Below are positions 9,154 through 16,226 of a stretch of DNA of 64,000 nucleotides, piece after piece. The notes under the pieces were generated by a model. That model searched no databases and was not told the DNA's origin. It saw only the letters and a program-made list of their open reading frames with translations. The translations under genes were made by a program, and so were the position numbers. Position 1 is the first letter of the stretch. Every line of letters begins with the position of its first letter. Source of the stretch: Candidatus Propionivibrio dominans (lineage in GTDB: Bacteria; Pseudomonadota; Gammaproteobacteria; Burkholderiales; Rhodocyclaceae); the NCBI GenBank assembly GCA_016709335.1, contig JADJNC010000067.1, forward strand, positions 1 through 64,000, given 5' to 3'.

Positions 9154-10013
9154 CGAAGGCGCCTGCTCGCCGCAATGAACAACTCCGGATCGACCATCAC
9201 ACCATTGAGTACCACGCTCCAGTGCAGGTGCGGGCCGCTGGCGCGTCCGGTCATTCCGGAAAGTCCGATGCGCTGACCCCGGGCGACTGCATCGCCGGCC
9301 TGCACGTCGATGCGGTCAAGGTGGCAGTACATGCTGATCAGCCCGTTGCCGTGATCGACGAACACCGTATTCCCGTTGAAGAAATAGTCATCGACCGCCA
9401 GCACCCTGCCCTGCGCGCTGGCCTTGATCGGCGTGCCACGCGGCACGGCGACGTCGAGGCCGGAATGCGGCGAGCGCGGCTCGCCATTGAAGATTCGGCG
9501 CAGGCCGAAGCGGCTGGCCAGCCGCCCTTCGGCAGGCAGCAGGAAGTTGATCCCGATGTCGTCCGCATCGCGCCAGTGCCGCTTCAACTCCTGGATGATG
9601 GCGATCTCGCTGACGGCGCGCGCCTCGTCGGCCGGCGAGAGGTTCACCTTGCTCGAGTCCTTCAGCGTGATGCGTTGTTCGGGGTAGTTTTTGGCACTGA
9701 CCACGAATGGCAGGATTTTCTCTTCGCCCCCGACATTGACGCGCAGTTGATGGCTACCGGGCGGCAGATCAAGCGCGAGGCCAAGCAAGGCGACCCACTG
9801 TCCGTCTTCGCTCGTCACCAGAACGCGCTGCTCGCCGAACCAGGCGCGAGGGGGGCTGGGGCTGGCGCTGCCCGAAACGGCGCCCAGTCTGATCAGCGCG
9901 ATGCCGCCGGGAACGCTCGACGCTCTCGGCAGGGCGAGGACGATGCCCGGCAAAGCGAGAAACAACAAGGCCGCCGCCAGCCGCCGGGAGGTAATCCATG
10001 CAAAGCAGATCAT
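9150..10013 (-). CDS. M23-family peptidoglycan endopeptidase, exported
   Basis: M23 proteins cleave peptidoglycan peptides or act as amidase activators outside the inner membrane. The 287-aa protein begins with a signal-like segment ([21 protein letters not shown]). Near residues 60-115 there is a beta-rich region ([18 protein letters not shown]). The C-terminal M23 domain shows [15 protein letters not shown] (metal ligands His and Asp), [16 protein letters not shown] and GPHLHWSV with the HLH ligand, so it looks active. The ATG at 10013 begins the signal peptide; an upstream start at 10061 would weaken it. It lies 17 bases after the YpfJ-type gene, probably in one operon. Confidence 0.9.
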   Translation of the reverse strand: MICFAWITSRRLAAALLFLALPGIVLALPRASSVPGGIALIRLGAVSGSASPSPPRAWFGEQRVLVTSEDGQWVALLGLALDLPPGSHQLRVNVGGEEKILPFVVSAKNYPEQRITLKDSSKVNLSPADEARAVSEIAIIQELKRHWRDADDIGINFLLPAEGRLASRFGLRRIFNGEPRSPHSGLDVAVPRGTPIKASAQGRVLAVDDYFFNGNTVFVDHGNGLISMYCHLDRIDVQAGDAVARGQRIGLSGMTGRASGPHLHWSVVLNGVMVDPELFIAASRRLR

Positions 10014-10030
10014 CGGGTGGGATTCCTGCC

Positions 10031-10900
10031 TTACAGCGATGCGGCCTTGAAGGTGTCGCACTGGCGCAGATCGCCGCTGTCCATGCCGCGCTTGAACCAG
10101 CGCATGCGTTGCTCGGAGGTGCCGTGGGTGAAGGATTCAGGAACGATGCGGCCTTGCGATTGCTGTTGCAGCCGATCGTCGCCGATGGCCGAAGCGGCGG
10201 TCAGTGCCTGCCCGATCTCGCCGGGTTCGATGATGTGCTTGGCCGCATCGGCACGGTTTCCCCATACCCCGGCCAAACAGTCGGCCTGCAATTCAAGGCG
10301 TACCGATAGATCATTCGCCCTGGCCTTGCTGGCGCCCTGCTGTGCCTGATGCACCTTGTCTGAAATGCCAAGCAGGTTCTGTACGTGGTGGCCGACTTCG
10401 TGGGCGATCACGTAGGCCTGCGCGAACTCCCCCGGCGCGCGGAAGCGATCCTTGAGATCACGGTAGAAGGAGAGGTCGATATACACTTTTTGATCGCCGG
10501 GGCAATAAAACGGCCCCATCGCTGACTGCCCGGTTCCGCAGGCCGTTGGCGTTGCCCCGCTGAAGAGTACCAGCTTCGGCTCCTGGTAGCGCGAGCCACC
10601 TTCCTGGAAAACCTGCGTCCACGTGGTTTCGGTACTGGCCAGTATCTTCGAAACAAAGCGTCCCATCTCGTCGTTGGCGGGCGGCTTGTGTGCACTCACT
10701 TGCGGCGGCGACTGGCCTTGAATGTTCGAGGCGAGGCCAAGTATTACCGAGGGATCGATGCCGAAAAAATAGCTGGCGGCGATGGCGACGACAATGGTGC
10801 CGATCCCCAGGCCACCGCGCCCGATGCCGCCCATGCCACCACCACCCGAGCCGCGCCGGTCTTCAACATTATCGCTTTCATTCTGGTCATCGAGTCGCAT
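10031..10900 (-). CDS. ypfJ: Neutral zinc metallopeptidase, YpfJ family
   Basis: The 289-aa protein has an N-terminal glycine-rich cytoplasmic tail (RGSGGGGMGGIGRGGLG), one membrane helix (IGTIVVAIAASYFFG), and a periplasmic domain with the zinc motif AHEVGHHVQNLLG. This is the zinc metallopeptidase PF04228 family (E. coli YpfJ), whose substrate is unknown. Four cysteines (ACGTG, FYCPGD, ADCLAG, QCDT) may form disulfides. An aagga lies eight bases before the ATG at 10900. Confidence 0.93.
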   Translation of the reverse strand: MRLDDQNESDNVEDRRGSGGGGMGGIGRGGLGIGTIVVAIAASYFFGIDPSVILGLASNIQGQSPPQVSAHKPPANDEMGRFVSKILASTETTWTQVFQEGGSRYQEPKLVLFSGATPTACGTGQSAMGPFYCPGDQKVYIDLSFYRDLKDRFRAPGEFAQAYVIAHEVGHHVQNLLGISDKVHQAQQGASKARANDLSVRLELQADCLAGVWGNRADAAKHIIEPGEIGQALTAASAIGDDRLQQQSQGRIVPESFTHGTSEQRMRWFKRGMDSGDLRQCDTFKAASL

Positions 10901-10938
10901 GAGTCATCCTTTTCCGTGATGCCGGGTGGCAAATGCTA

Positions 10939-11268
10939 TCAGCCGCTTTTGCGGGAATTATTCATTGCCCTGGCCGGGTCGCCATCCCGCTCCGGCTCCG
11001 GCACAACCAATGCCGCGCGCGCCTGCTTCTGTTCCAGGCGCTGGTTCTTGCTGCCGTCAAAGAACGTGTAACGCCCATAGAGTTCGCAGCCTTTCATGCC
11101 GGGATCGCACGGCAGGTTGTTCACCTTGCCGCAGGATCCATTCACTTCATGCGGGCAACCCCATCCACCGCCGGCCATTTGCGCCTCACTGGTCTGAAAA
11201 CGAAAAGACGTATTCTCCGCTGCATGCGCGCTGGCTTCAAGCCCGATTGCCAACAACACCGATTGCAA
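10939..11268 (-). CDS. Small secreted cysteine-containing protein, unrecognised
   Basis: The frame encodes a hydrophobic leader (SVLLAIGLEASAHA, likely cleaved after AHA) and a roughly 95-aa mature part. Four cysteines occur in GWGCPHEVNGSCGKVNN and LPCDPGMKGCELYGRY, followed by a charged tail. I do not recognise the family; the spacing suggests two disulfides. No ATG fits. TTG at 11268 is given, but GTG at 11304 or 11259 is possible, and the 11304 start would add basic residues before the hydrophobic core. It is divergent from the hydrolase gene at 11299 and lies 38 bases upstream of ypfJ. Confidence 0.6.
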   Translation of the reverse strand: MQSVLLAIGLEASAHAAENTSFRFQTSEAQMAGGGWGCPHEVNGSCGKVNNLPCDPGMKGCELYGRYTFFDGSKNQRLEQKQARAALVVPEPERDGDPARAMNNSRKSG

Positions 11269-11298
11269 AGACCGCGAATGAGTTAATCTACCCGGCAA

Positions 11299-12570
11299 AT
11301 GCACAAACCAGCCGCCAAAACCCAGCTCAAGCACTTGCGCACCTCGGACCTCCGTGGCCTGGCCCAACTGGCGACGCAGGCCACCGTGGGCGTGACGCGG
11401 ATCGTCGAAGGCGTGCACCAGTCGATCTGGAACACCCTCGGCGTACCCGGCGGCAAGACACCGGGGCAAACCGGCGGCATCACCGGTCTGGTCTACCGAA
11501 GCATCGATAGCGTTACGCAATTGCTCGGCAAAGGCGTGGACTCGCTGCTGGTCAGGCTGCAACCCCGGCTTGAATCGGCCGCGCAGTCCGAAGCCGCAAC
11601 ACCCCAGCGCGAAGCGGTTCTGGCCGCACTCAATGGCGTGATGGGCGACCGCTTGCTCGCCAACAAAAACCCCTTCGCCATCCCGATGACGCTGCGCTAT
11701 CAGGGTGAAGTATTGAACTGGCAGGCGCTGCCCCCGATGCCCGAGGCCACCGGAAAGGTTCTGCTGCTGATTCACGGCCTGTGCATGAACGACTTGCAGT
11801 GGCGCGCAGAGCACCGCGGGCAGCTCGTCGACCATGGCGCAACCCTGGCCTCGACGCTGGGTTACACCCCCGTCTATCTGCGCTACAACTCGGGTTTGCA
11901 CACCTCGCAGAATGGGCGCGAATTGTCAGCCCTTTTGCAGGAACTGGCCAGACACTGGCCGCTGCCCATAGAAGAACTCACCGTGGTGGCGCACAGCATG
12001 GGCGGCTTGCTGATCCGCAGCGCTGTCCACTACGCCAGACAGGACAGCCTGCACTGGCCGCAGCATCTGAAAAACATTGTGTTCCTGGGCGTGCCGCACC
12101 ATGGCTCACCACTGGAACGGGCCGGCAACCAGGTAGACGCCCTCCTCGGCACCACCCCCTACACCTCGCCTTTCGCCAGGCTCGGCAAGCTGCGCAGCGC
12201 CGGCATTACCGACCTGCGCCATGGCAATGTACTGGACGAAGACTGGCAGGGCCATGATCGCTTTCACAGCAAATCCGACACCCGTCAGCCGCTGCCCCTG
12301 CCCGAGGGTGTGGCCTGCTACACCGTAGCGGCGACTACCGCCGCCAGGCGCAGCAAACTGGCCGAGCGTCTGATCGGTGACGGACTGGTGCCGCTGCACA
12401 GCGCACTCGGACAGCATCACGACGCGCGGCGAAGCCTGATCTTTGCGCAAGCATCGCAAAGGATATTCTTTCGCATGAACCACCTGGCGTTGCTGAGCAG
12501 CCCCGAGGTGACCCGGAAGATGGTGAACTGGCTGACGCCGGTAGAATCGGCTGCAACCCCTGACGGCTAG
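11299..12570 (+). CDS. Alpha/beta hydrolase, lipase/PGAP1-like
   Basis: The 423-aa protein has a roughly 130-residue helical N-terminal part and an alpha/beta-hydrolase domain. The domain begins KVLLLIHGLCMND (oxyanion loop), carries the nucleophile motif VVAHSMGGLLIRS and continues FLGVPHHGSPLERAGN. The late IGDGLVPLHSALG and FRMNHLALLSSPEV probably hold the acid and the catalytic His (NHLALL). Proteins of this build are esterases or lipases. No signal peptide is seen; the N-terminal segment resembles lipase-associated regions of polyhydroxyalkanoate producers, which is only a suggestion. Confidence 0.85.
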   Translation: MHKPAAKTQLKHLRTSDLRGLAQLATQATVGVTRIVEGVHQSIWNTLGVPGGKTPGQTGGITGLVYRSIDSVTQLLGKGVDSLLVRLQPRLESAAQSEAATPQREAVLAALNGVMGDRLLANKNPFAIPMTLRYQGEVLNWQALPPMPEATGKVLLLIHGLCMNDLQWRAEHRGQLVDHGATLASTLGYTPVYLRYNSGLHTSQNGRELSALLQELARHWPLPIEELTVVAHSMGGLLIRSAVHYARQDSLHWPQHLKNIVFLGVPHHGSPLERAGNQVDALLGTTPYTSPFARLGKLRSAGITDLRHGNVLDEDWQGHDRFHSKSDTRQPLPLPEGVACYTVAATTAARRSKLAERLIGDGLVPLHSALGQHHDARRSLIFAQASQRIFFRMNHLALLSSPEVTRKMVNWLTPVESAATPDG

Positions 12571-12594
12571 GGAGCCGCCGATCAAGTCTCAATA

Positions 12595-12665
12595 CGTCAT
12601 TCCGGCGGAAGCCGGAATCCAGAAAAATCAAGGCACTGGACACCGGCTTCCGCCGGTGTGACGGC
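12595..12665. repeat. Paired REP-like palindromes (ATTCCGGCnnnnGCCGGAAT family)
   Basis: Two palindromes, one around attccggcggaagccggaat and one around acaccggcttccgccggtgt, flank a short spacer. The outer ends cgtcat and tgacgg are inverted. The same design recurs near 18976, 20003, 23106 and 34570, always between genes. Confidence 0.85.
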
Positions 12666-12708
12666 TTATTCAGCGTTTCCCTAAACGTGTCTCCGCAAAG
12701 GAACCCGT

Positions 12709-12756
12709 ATGCAAATATCAGCCCAACCCTCTGGCGCCACCGAATGCTCGCAGTGA
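12709..12756 (+). pseudogene. Remnant of a DHCW-cupin gene start
   Basis: A 15-codon frame (MQISAQPSGATECSQ, then TGA) with its upstream bases matches the first 58 bases around the start of the intact cupin gene at 14234. From 12696 to 12711 the identity to 14221-14236 is 16 of 16; over the next 42 bases it is 33 of 42. Beyond TGA the similarity stops at a repeat. This looks like a decayed partial duplicate left on the far side of the Fic/HTH module. Confidence 0.75.
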
Positions 12757-12762
12757 CATATC

Positions 12763-12819
12763 GTAGGTCGGATTAGCGCAGCGCCCCCCAAGGGGATTTC
12801 CTACGGGGCATAACCCGAC
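12763..12819. repeat. GTAGGTCGG...CCCGAC palindromic repeat
   Basis: The segment opens gtaggtcggattagcgcagc and closes cataacccgac, so the ends pair (gtcgg with cccgac). Copies of this family lie at 14104-14216, 28260-28347 and 33383-33413, all intergenic. A copy on each side brackets the mobile mystery A/B pair. Confidence 0.85.
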
Positions 12820-12924
12820 GGCAGTGTAGGCCGCATCCGATGCAAGTCCGTGCTGAAGAAGCTACCCAATAGTCCGGCCAAGCAATAATATTTGCAGTTT
12901 GATGCAAAATCACATTGTTTATTA

Positions 12925-12973
12925 TTGCTCTATAGTACAATATATAGAATATTACTATTGCACTATAGAGCAA
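12925..12973. promoter_or_regulatory. Inverted repeat operator before mobile mystery protein A
   Basis: Two 17-base arms (12925-12941 and 12957-12973) are inverted with one mismatch, centred on an AT-rich 15-base spacer (TTGCTCTATAGTACAAT against ATTGCACTATAGAGCAA). The right arm ends four bases before the ATG at 12978, so a bound protein would block initiation or transcription. The HTH protein encoded just downstream is the likely ligand, giving autoregulation; this is inferred from position. Confidence 0.7.
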
Positions 12974-12977
12974 CTTT

Positions 12978-13445
12978 ATGAAACAAAACTTTTCTGAACT
13001 CAAGCGCCGCCAACTCGATGCCGTCCTTGACCGATGGCGTAGCGCCGACTTGCCGCAACGTCCACCTTCGGGCTGGATCAAGGCCATCCGTGAAGGCCTC
13101 GGGATGACGGCGACACATCTTGCCGGTCGTCTGGGTGTCACCACTTCAACCGTCACTCGTCTGGAGACCTCCGAGGCCGATGACACCATCAGCCTGGGCA
13201 CCTTGCGCCGGGTCGCCGAGGCCTTGGAATGTGAAGTCCGCTATGCGCTGGTGCCAAAGCAATCGCTTGAAGACACCCTGAAAGCGCGCGCCCTTGCGAT
13301 GGCACTTCGGCAGATGGCCCCCATTTCCCACAGCATGGCGCTGGAAGCACAAGCCACCTCGGCCGAGGCCAAAGAGGCGCAGGCCCTCGCCCTCGCCGAA
13401 GCCCTGCGCTCCGGTTCGCCGCGCAAGCTCTGGAAGAATGGCTGA
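12978..13445 (+). CDS. Mobile mystery protein A (XRE-type HTH regulator)
   Basis: The 155-aa protein matches the mobile mystery protein A pattern: LKRRQLDAVLDRW, then GWIKAIREGLGMTATHLAGRLGVTTSTVTRLE (helix-turn-helix, about residues 38-67), LGTLRRVAEALECEVRYALVP, and a helical tail. This family is always paired with protein B, a Fic-fold protein, and is thought to be the antitoxin or repressor partner. The gene follows a 17-bp inverted repeat and ends 11 bases before the Fic gene, which fits an autoregulated two-gene operon. Confidence 0.9.
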   Translation: MKQNFSELKRRQLDAVLDRWRSADLPQRPPSGWIKAIREGLGMTATHLAGRLGVTTSTVTRLETSEADDTISLGTLRRVAEALECEVRYALVPKQSLEDTLKARALAMALRQMAPISHSMALEAQATSAEAKEAQALALAEALRSGSPRKLWKNG

Positions 13446-13456
13446 GCCTCCTGGCT

Positions 13457-14035
13457 ATGCACATTGACTATCCTCCAGGCGCCACCCCGCTCGATGCCGA
13501 CGAACTCGCCAGCCTGATTCCCGGCCACATCACCACGCAGGGCGAGTTGAACGAATGGGAGCACGCCAACATCGTTCAAGGGGATCAGTGGGCACGCAAA
13601 CAACGCAAGGAAATCCTTAACGACACCTTCGTCCGTCAGTTGCACAAACAAATGTTTGGCGAAACCTGGCGCTGGGCCGGCGAATTTCGCAAGTCCAACA
13701 AGAACATCGGCATCGACTGGCCGAAGATTTCTGTCGAGCTGCGCAAACTGCTGGACGACGTTCACTACCAGATCGAACACGCCAGTTGTCCTCCCGACGA
13801 AATCGCTGTCCGATTCCATCATCGGCTGGTCGCCATCCACCCCTTCCCCAACGGCAATGGTCGCCATGCACGCTTGATGGCCGACCTGCTCGTCGAGCGC
13901 CTGGGCCAGCCCCGTTTCACCTGGGGCAGCCGCAGTCTGGTCGATGCAGGCGAAACGCGGCAGGCGTATATCGCTGCCCTGCAAGCCGCCGATGCCCGCG
14001 ATTACGCACCCCTACTCGCCTTTGCCCGAAGCTGA
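13457..14035 (+). CDS. Mobile mystery protein B (Fic-domain protein)
   Basis: The 192-aa protein opens with the family block GATPLDADELASLIPGHI and holds a Fic core HPFPNGNGRHARL at residues 128-140. Fic enzymes transfer AMP or other nucleotide moieties to target proteins. The standard motif is HxFx(D/E)GNGRxxR; here the acidic Mg-binding residue is Asn132, so metal binding and activity may differ. No inhibitory (S/T)xxxE(G/N) helix is evident in the protein. Its HTH partner gene lies upstream, and repeats flank the pair. Confidence 0.9.
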   Translation: MHIDYPPGATPLDADELASLIPGHITTQGELNEWEHANIVQGDQWARKQRKEILNDTFVRQLHKQMFGETWRWAGEFRKSNKNIGIDWPKISVELRKLLDDVHYQIEHASCPPDEIAVRFHHRLVAIHPFPNGNGRHARLMADLLVERLGQPRFTWGSRSLVDAGETRQAYIAALQAADARDYAPLLAFARS

Positions 14036-14103
14036 CCCGATGACCAACGAGTGCGTCGAATTGGCAAGCGTTGCTGATGTTCTGCGGGTACAGGTGACAC
14101 AGC

Positions 14104-14216
14104 GTAGGTCGGGTTAGCGCAGCGTCCCCCAGGAGGATTTGCTTCGCAGCATAACCCGACAATCGTCGGATGCGGCATACACTAACGTCGGGTTACGCTG
14201 CGCTAACCCGACCTAC
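14104..14216. repeat. Composite GTAGGTCGGGTTAGCG palindromic repeats
   Basis: One unit runs from 14104 to 14160 (gtaggtcgggttagcgcagc to cataacccgac). A second compact palindrome follows at 14187-14216 (gtcgggttacgctgcgctaa, then cccgacctac). The first unit is similar in its whole length to 12763-12819 on the other side of the mobile mystery pair. Confidence 0.88.
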
Positions 14217-14233
14217 TACTCAAAGGAACCCGT

Positions 14234-14563
14234 ATGAAAATTTCAGAACTACCCTTTGGCACCACCGACTGGTCGCAGGTTGAAGCCACCGAGCACCAAG
14301 GTGAAAGCGGGCTGGCTTACTGGCGTACCCGGCAATTTGGCGATATCCGGGTACGCATGGTCGAGTACACGCCGGGTTATCTCGCCGATCACTGGTGCGT
14401 CAAAGGCCACATCCTGCTGTGCATCGAGGGCGAACTCATCACTGAACTCGAAGACGGCCGAAAATTCACACTGACACCGGGAATGAGCTACCAGGTCGCG
14501 GATAACGCGGAACCTCATCGTTCCTCGACGGCACTTGGAGCCAGGCTCTTCATCGTCGATTGA
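14234..14563 (+). CDS. DHCW-motif cupin-fold protein
   Basis: The 109-aa single-domain cupin has the DHWC variant of the family motif (YLADHWCVKGHILLCIEGEL) and the second cupin motif around LTPGMSYQVADNAEPHRSST. Its biochemical role is not known. The start is fixed by homology of the MKISELPFGTTDW opening and by the ribosome-site-like aaagga upstream. Its first bases are duplicated at 12696-12756. Confidence 0.9.
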   Translation: MKISELPFGTTDWSQVEATEHQGESGLAYWRTRQFGDIRVRMVEYTPGYLADHWCVKGHILLCIEGELITELEDGRKFTLTPGMSYQVADNAEPHRSSTALGARLFIVD

Positions 14564-14762
14564 GAAAATTCACAGTGTCGGCAACACTTTTGGAGTGACC
14601 CACCCGCCATGTTTTTCATACCGGGGTATCCATACAAATGCGGTAGCGCTTCTACGACCTTGGTTTCCGGCGTGCATATAGGCTCCATAATTCTCGCGCA
14701 GTTGCAATTATCATGATGCAATGTCGAGGGAATGACTCTCTTGTGAACCAGACGAATTTTCC

Positions 14763-16226
14763 ATGAAACAATCAAACGCAAAGATCGTCAGCTTTGTCAG
14801 GACGGTTGAAGCCTCGTCAGCCGGGGCAGAAATCTGGTCAGGCGACGATGCGGATTGGGCAACCCGCCTCGCCACCCAGGAGTTGGGAGAGGCCGCGCCC
14901 GTCGAGCGCTTTATCGATACCCGGGCACGCATCGCCTGGCAGCGTATCTCCGATCGTCGCCCGGAGCTGGAGAGAGCACTGGAAAAACGCGACCTGGGCA
15001 CGCTTTTCGGTTGGGCGATCATTTTGCTCGCCCTGATTGCCGGAATCCTCACCGATCAGATCGGCGATTCCAGGCAAGTCAATCTCCTGGCGCTACCGTT
15101 CGTCGCGATCATTGTCTGGAACCTGGCAATCTATGCCTGGCTTCTCCTCCTGCGACCCATCCTGGGACTTTTCGGCTTCAAAGGCGGCATACGGCGCTGG
15201 TTGGAGAGCAGACTTTCCGGATATCCGAATACCGGCATTGAACAGCAGATCGCTGAGAAGATTTCACTGAGCGTGCGTTGTCAGGCAGACTGGGCCAGGC
15301 TGTCCCTGCCGGCTACCAGTGCGCGGGTCGCGCGGGTGCTCCATCTGGCGGCGGCCATGTTCGTTTTCGGGTTGATCGTGGCGATCTATTCGCGCGGGTT
15401 TTACACCGAATATCGTGTTGGCTGGGAAAGTACGCTGCTGGACGCGTCCGATATCAGCGCGGCCCTGGCCACATTTTTCAACTGGATGCCAATCACTTTT
15501 GGCCTTGCCGCACCGGACCCATCGACGGTCGAACAGATGCGCTTCTCGGCAGGCGGTGGCCTGATCGGCGCCCGTCCCTGGCTTCATCTCCTGGCGTTCC
15601 TGGCCATTGCTCTGGTAATTCTGCCGCGCCTTGCCCTGGTCGCCTTCGCCTCCTTTCGGCTGAGGATGTTCGAACGTCGGTTCCCGATCGACCTGACACG
15701 CGGCTACTTCCAGAAACTGGCGGCAAGGTACGCCAGGAAGCCCAGGGAGGTTGTCGCCATTCCCTATGCCAAAGCGCTTCTCCCCGAGTCGGCTATCGTG
15801 CTCAATCAAGTCGTGCAGGACGTTTTTGGCACACCAGGCACCGTCAGAATTCTCGATACGGTTCAGTTTGGCGGGGAGGACGACATGCCGGTGCTTGCCT
15901 CAAAAAACCAGGATTCGATCCATCTTGCGCTGTTCGATCTGGCTTCGACCCCGGAAAGCGAGAATCACGGCGTCTTCCTCAAGGCGCTGAAACGTGAGGT
16001 GCCGTCCGGACATTCGGTAATTTCCCTCGTTGATAGCCGCGAATTCAAAGCGCGCTTCGGCAGCACAGGAGACCGGCTGGAACAGCGGACGAAGCTCTGG
16101 CGCCGCTTTCTGGAGGACTGCGCTGTGCCTTGCGTCATCGGCGATCTTGCCGAGGTGGGTAGCGATGAGTTGCGCCGGAACTTCGAGTCGGCATTGGCCG
16201 AAGCAGGCGGAGGTCGCCATGAGTAG
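14763..16226 (+). CDS. DUF2868 membrane protein
   Basis: The 487-aa protein has DUF2868 features: an N-terminal soluble part with ARIAWQRISDRRPELERAL, a hairpin of two helices at about residues 80-130, further membrane segments near 195-220 and 275-300, and a long C-terminal soluble domain (KSRTV-type region, DMPVLASKNQDSIHLALFDL). DUF2868 proteins are always next to a DUF3482 GTPase. Here the two genes overlap by eight bases (16219-16226). Their shared role is unknown; a membrane-coupled GTPase system is the plain inference. Confidence 0.85.
   Translation: MKQSNAKIVSFVRTVEASSAGAEIWSGDDADWATRLATQELGEAAPVERFIDTRARIAWQRISDRRPELERALEKRDLGTLFGWAIILLALIAGILTDQIGDSRQVNLLALPFVAIIVWNLAIYAWLLLLRPILGLFGFKGGIRRWLESRLSGYPNTGIEQQIAEKISLSVRCQADWARLSLPATSARVARVLHLAAAMFVFGLIVAIYSRGFYTEYRVGWESTLLDASDISAALATFFNWMPITFGLAAPDPSTVEQMRFSAGGGLIGARPWLHLLAFLAIALVILPRLALVAFASFRLRMFERRFPIDLTRGYFQKLAARYARKPREVVAIPYAKALLPESAIVLNQVVQDVFGTPGTVRILDTVQFGGEDDMPVLASKNQDSIHLALFDLASTPESENHGVFLKALKREVPSGHSVISLVDSREFKARFGSTGDRLEQRTKLWRRFLEDCAVPCVIGDLAEVGSDELRRNFESALAEAGGGRHE

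Noticed and set aside
11305..11901. Long upstream extension of the small secreted protein on the minus strand
   Set aside because: It is antisense to the lipase-like gene; only the part from about 11268 down has a leader and protein-like sequence.
14515..14781. Minus-strand ORF of 88 codons in the gap after the cupin gene
   Set aside because: It overlaps the cupin 3' end and the DUF2868 start and shows no ribosome site or domain.
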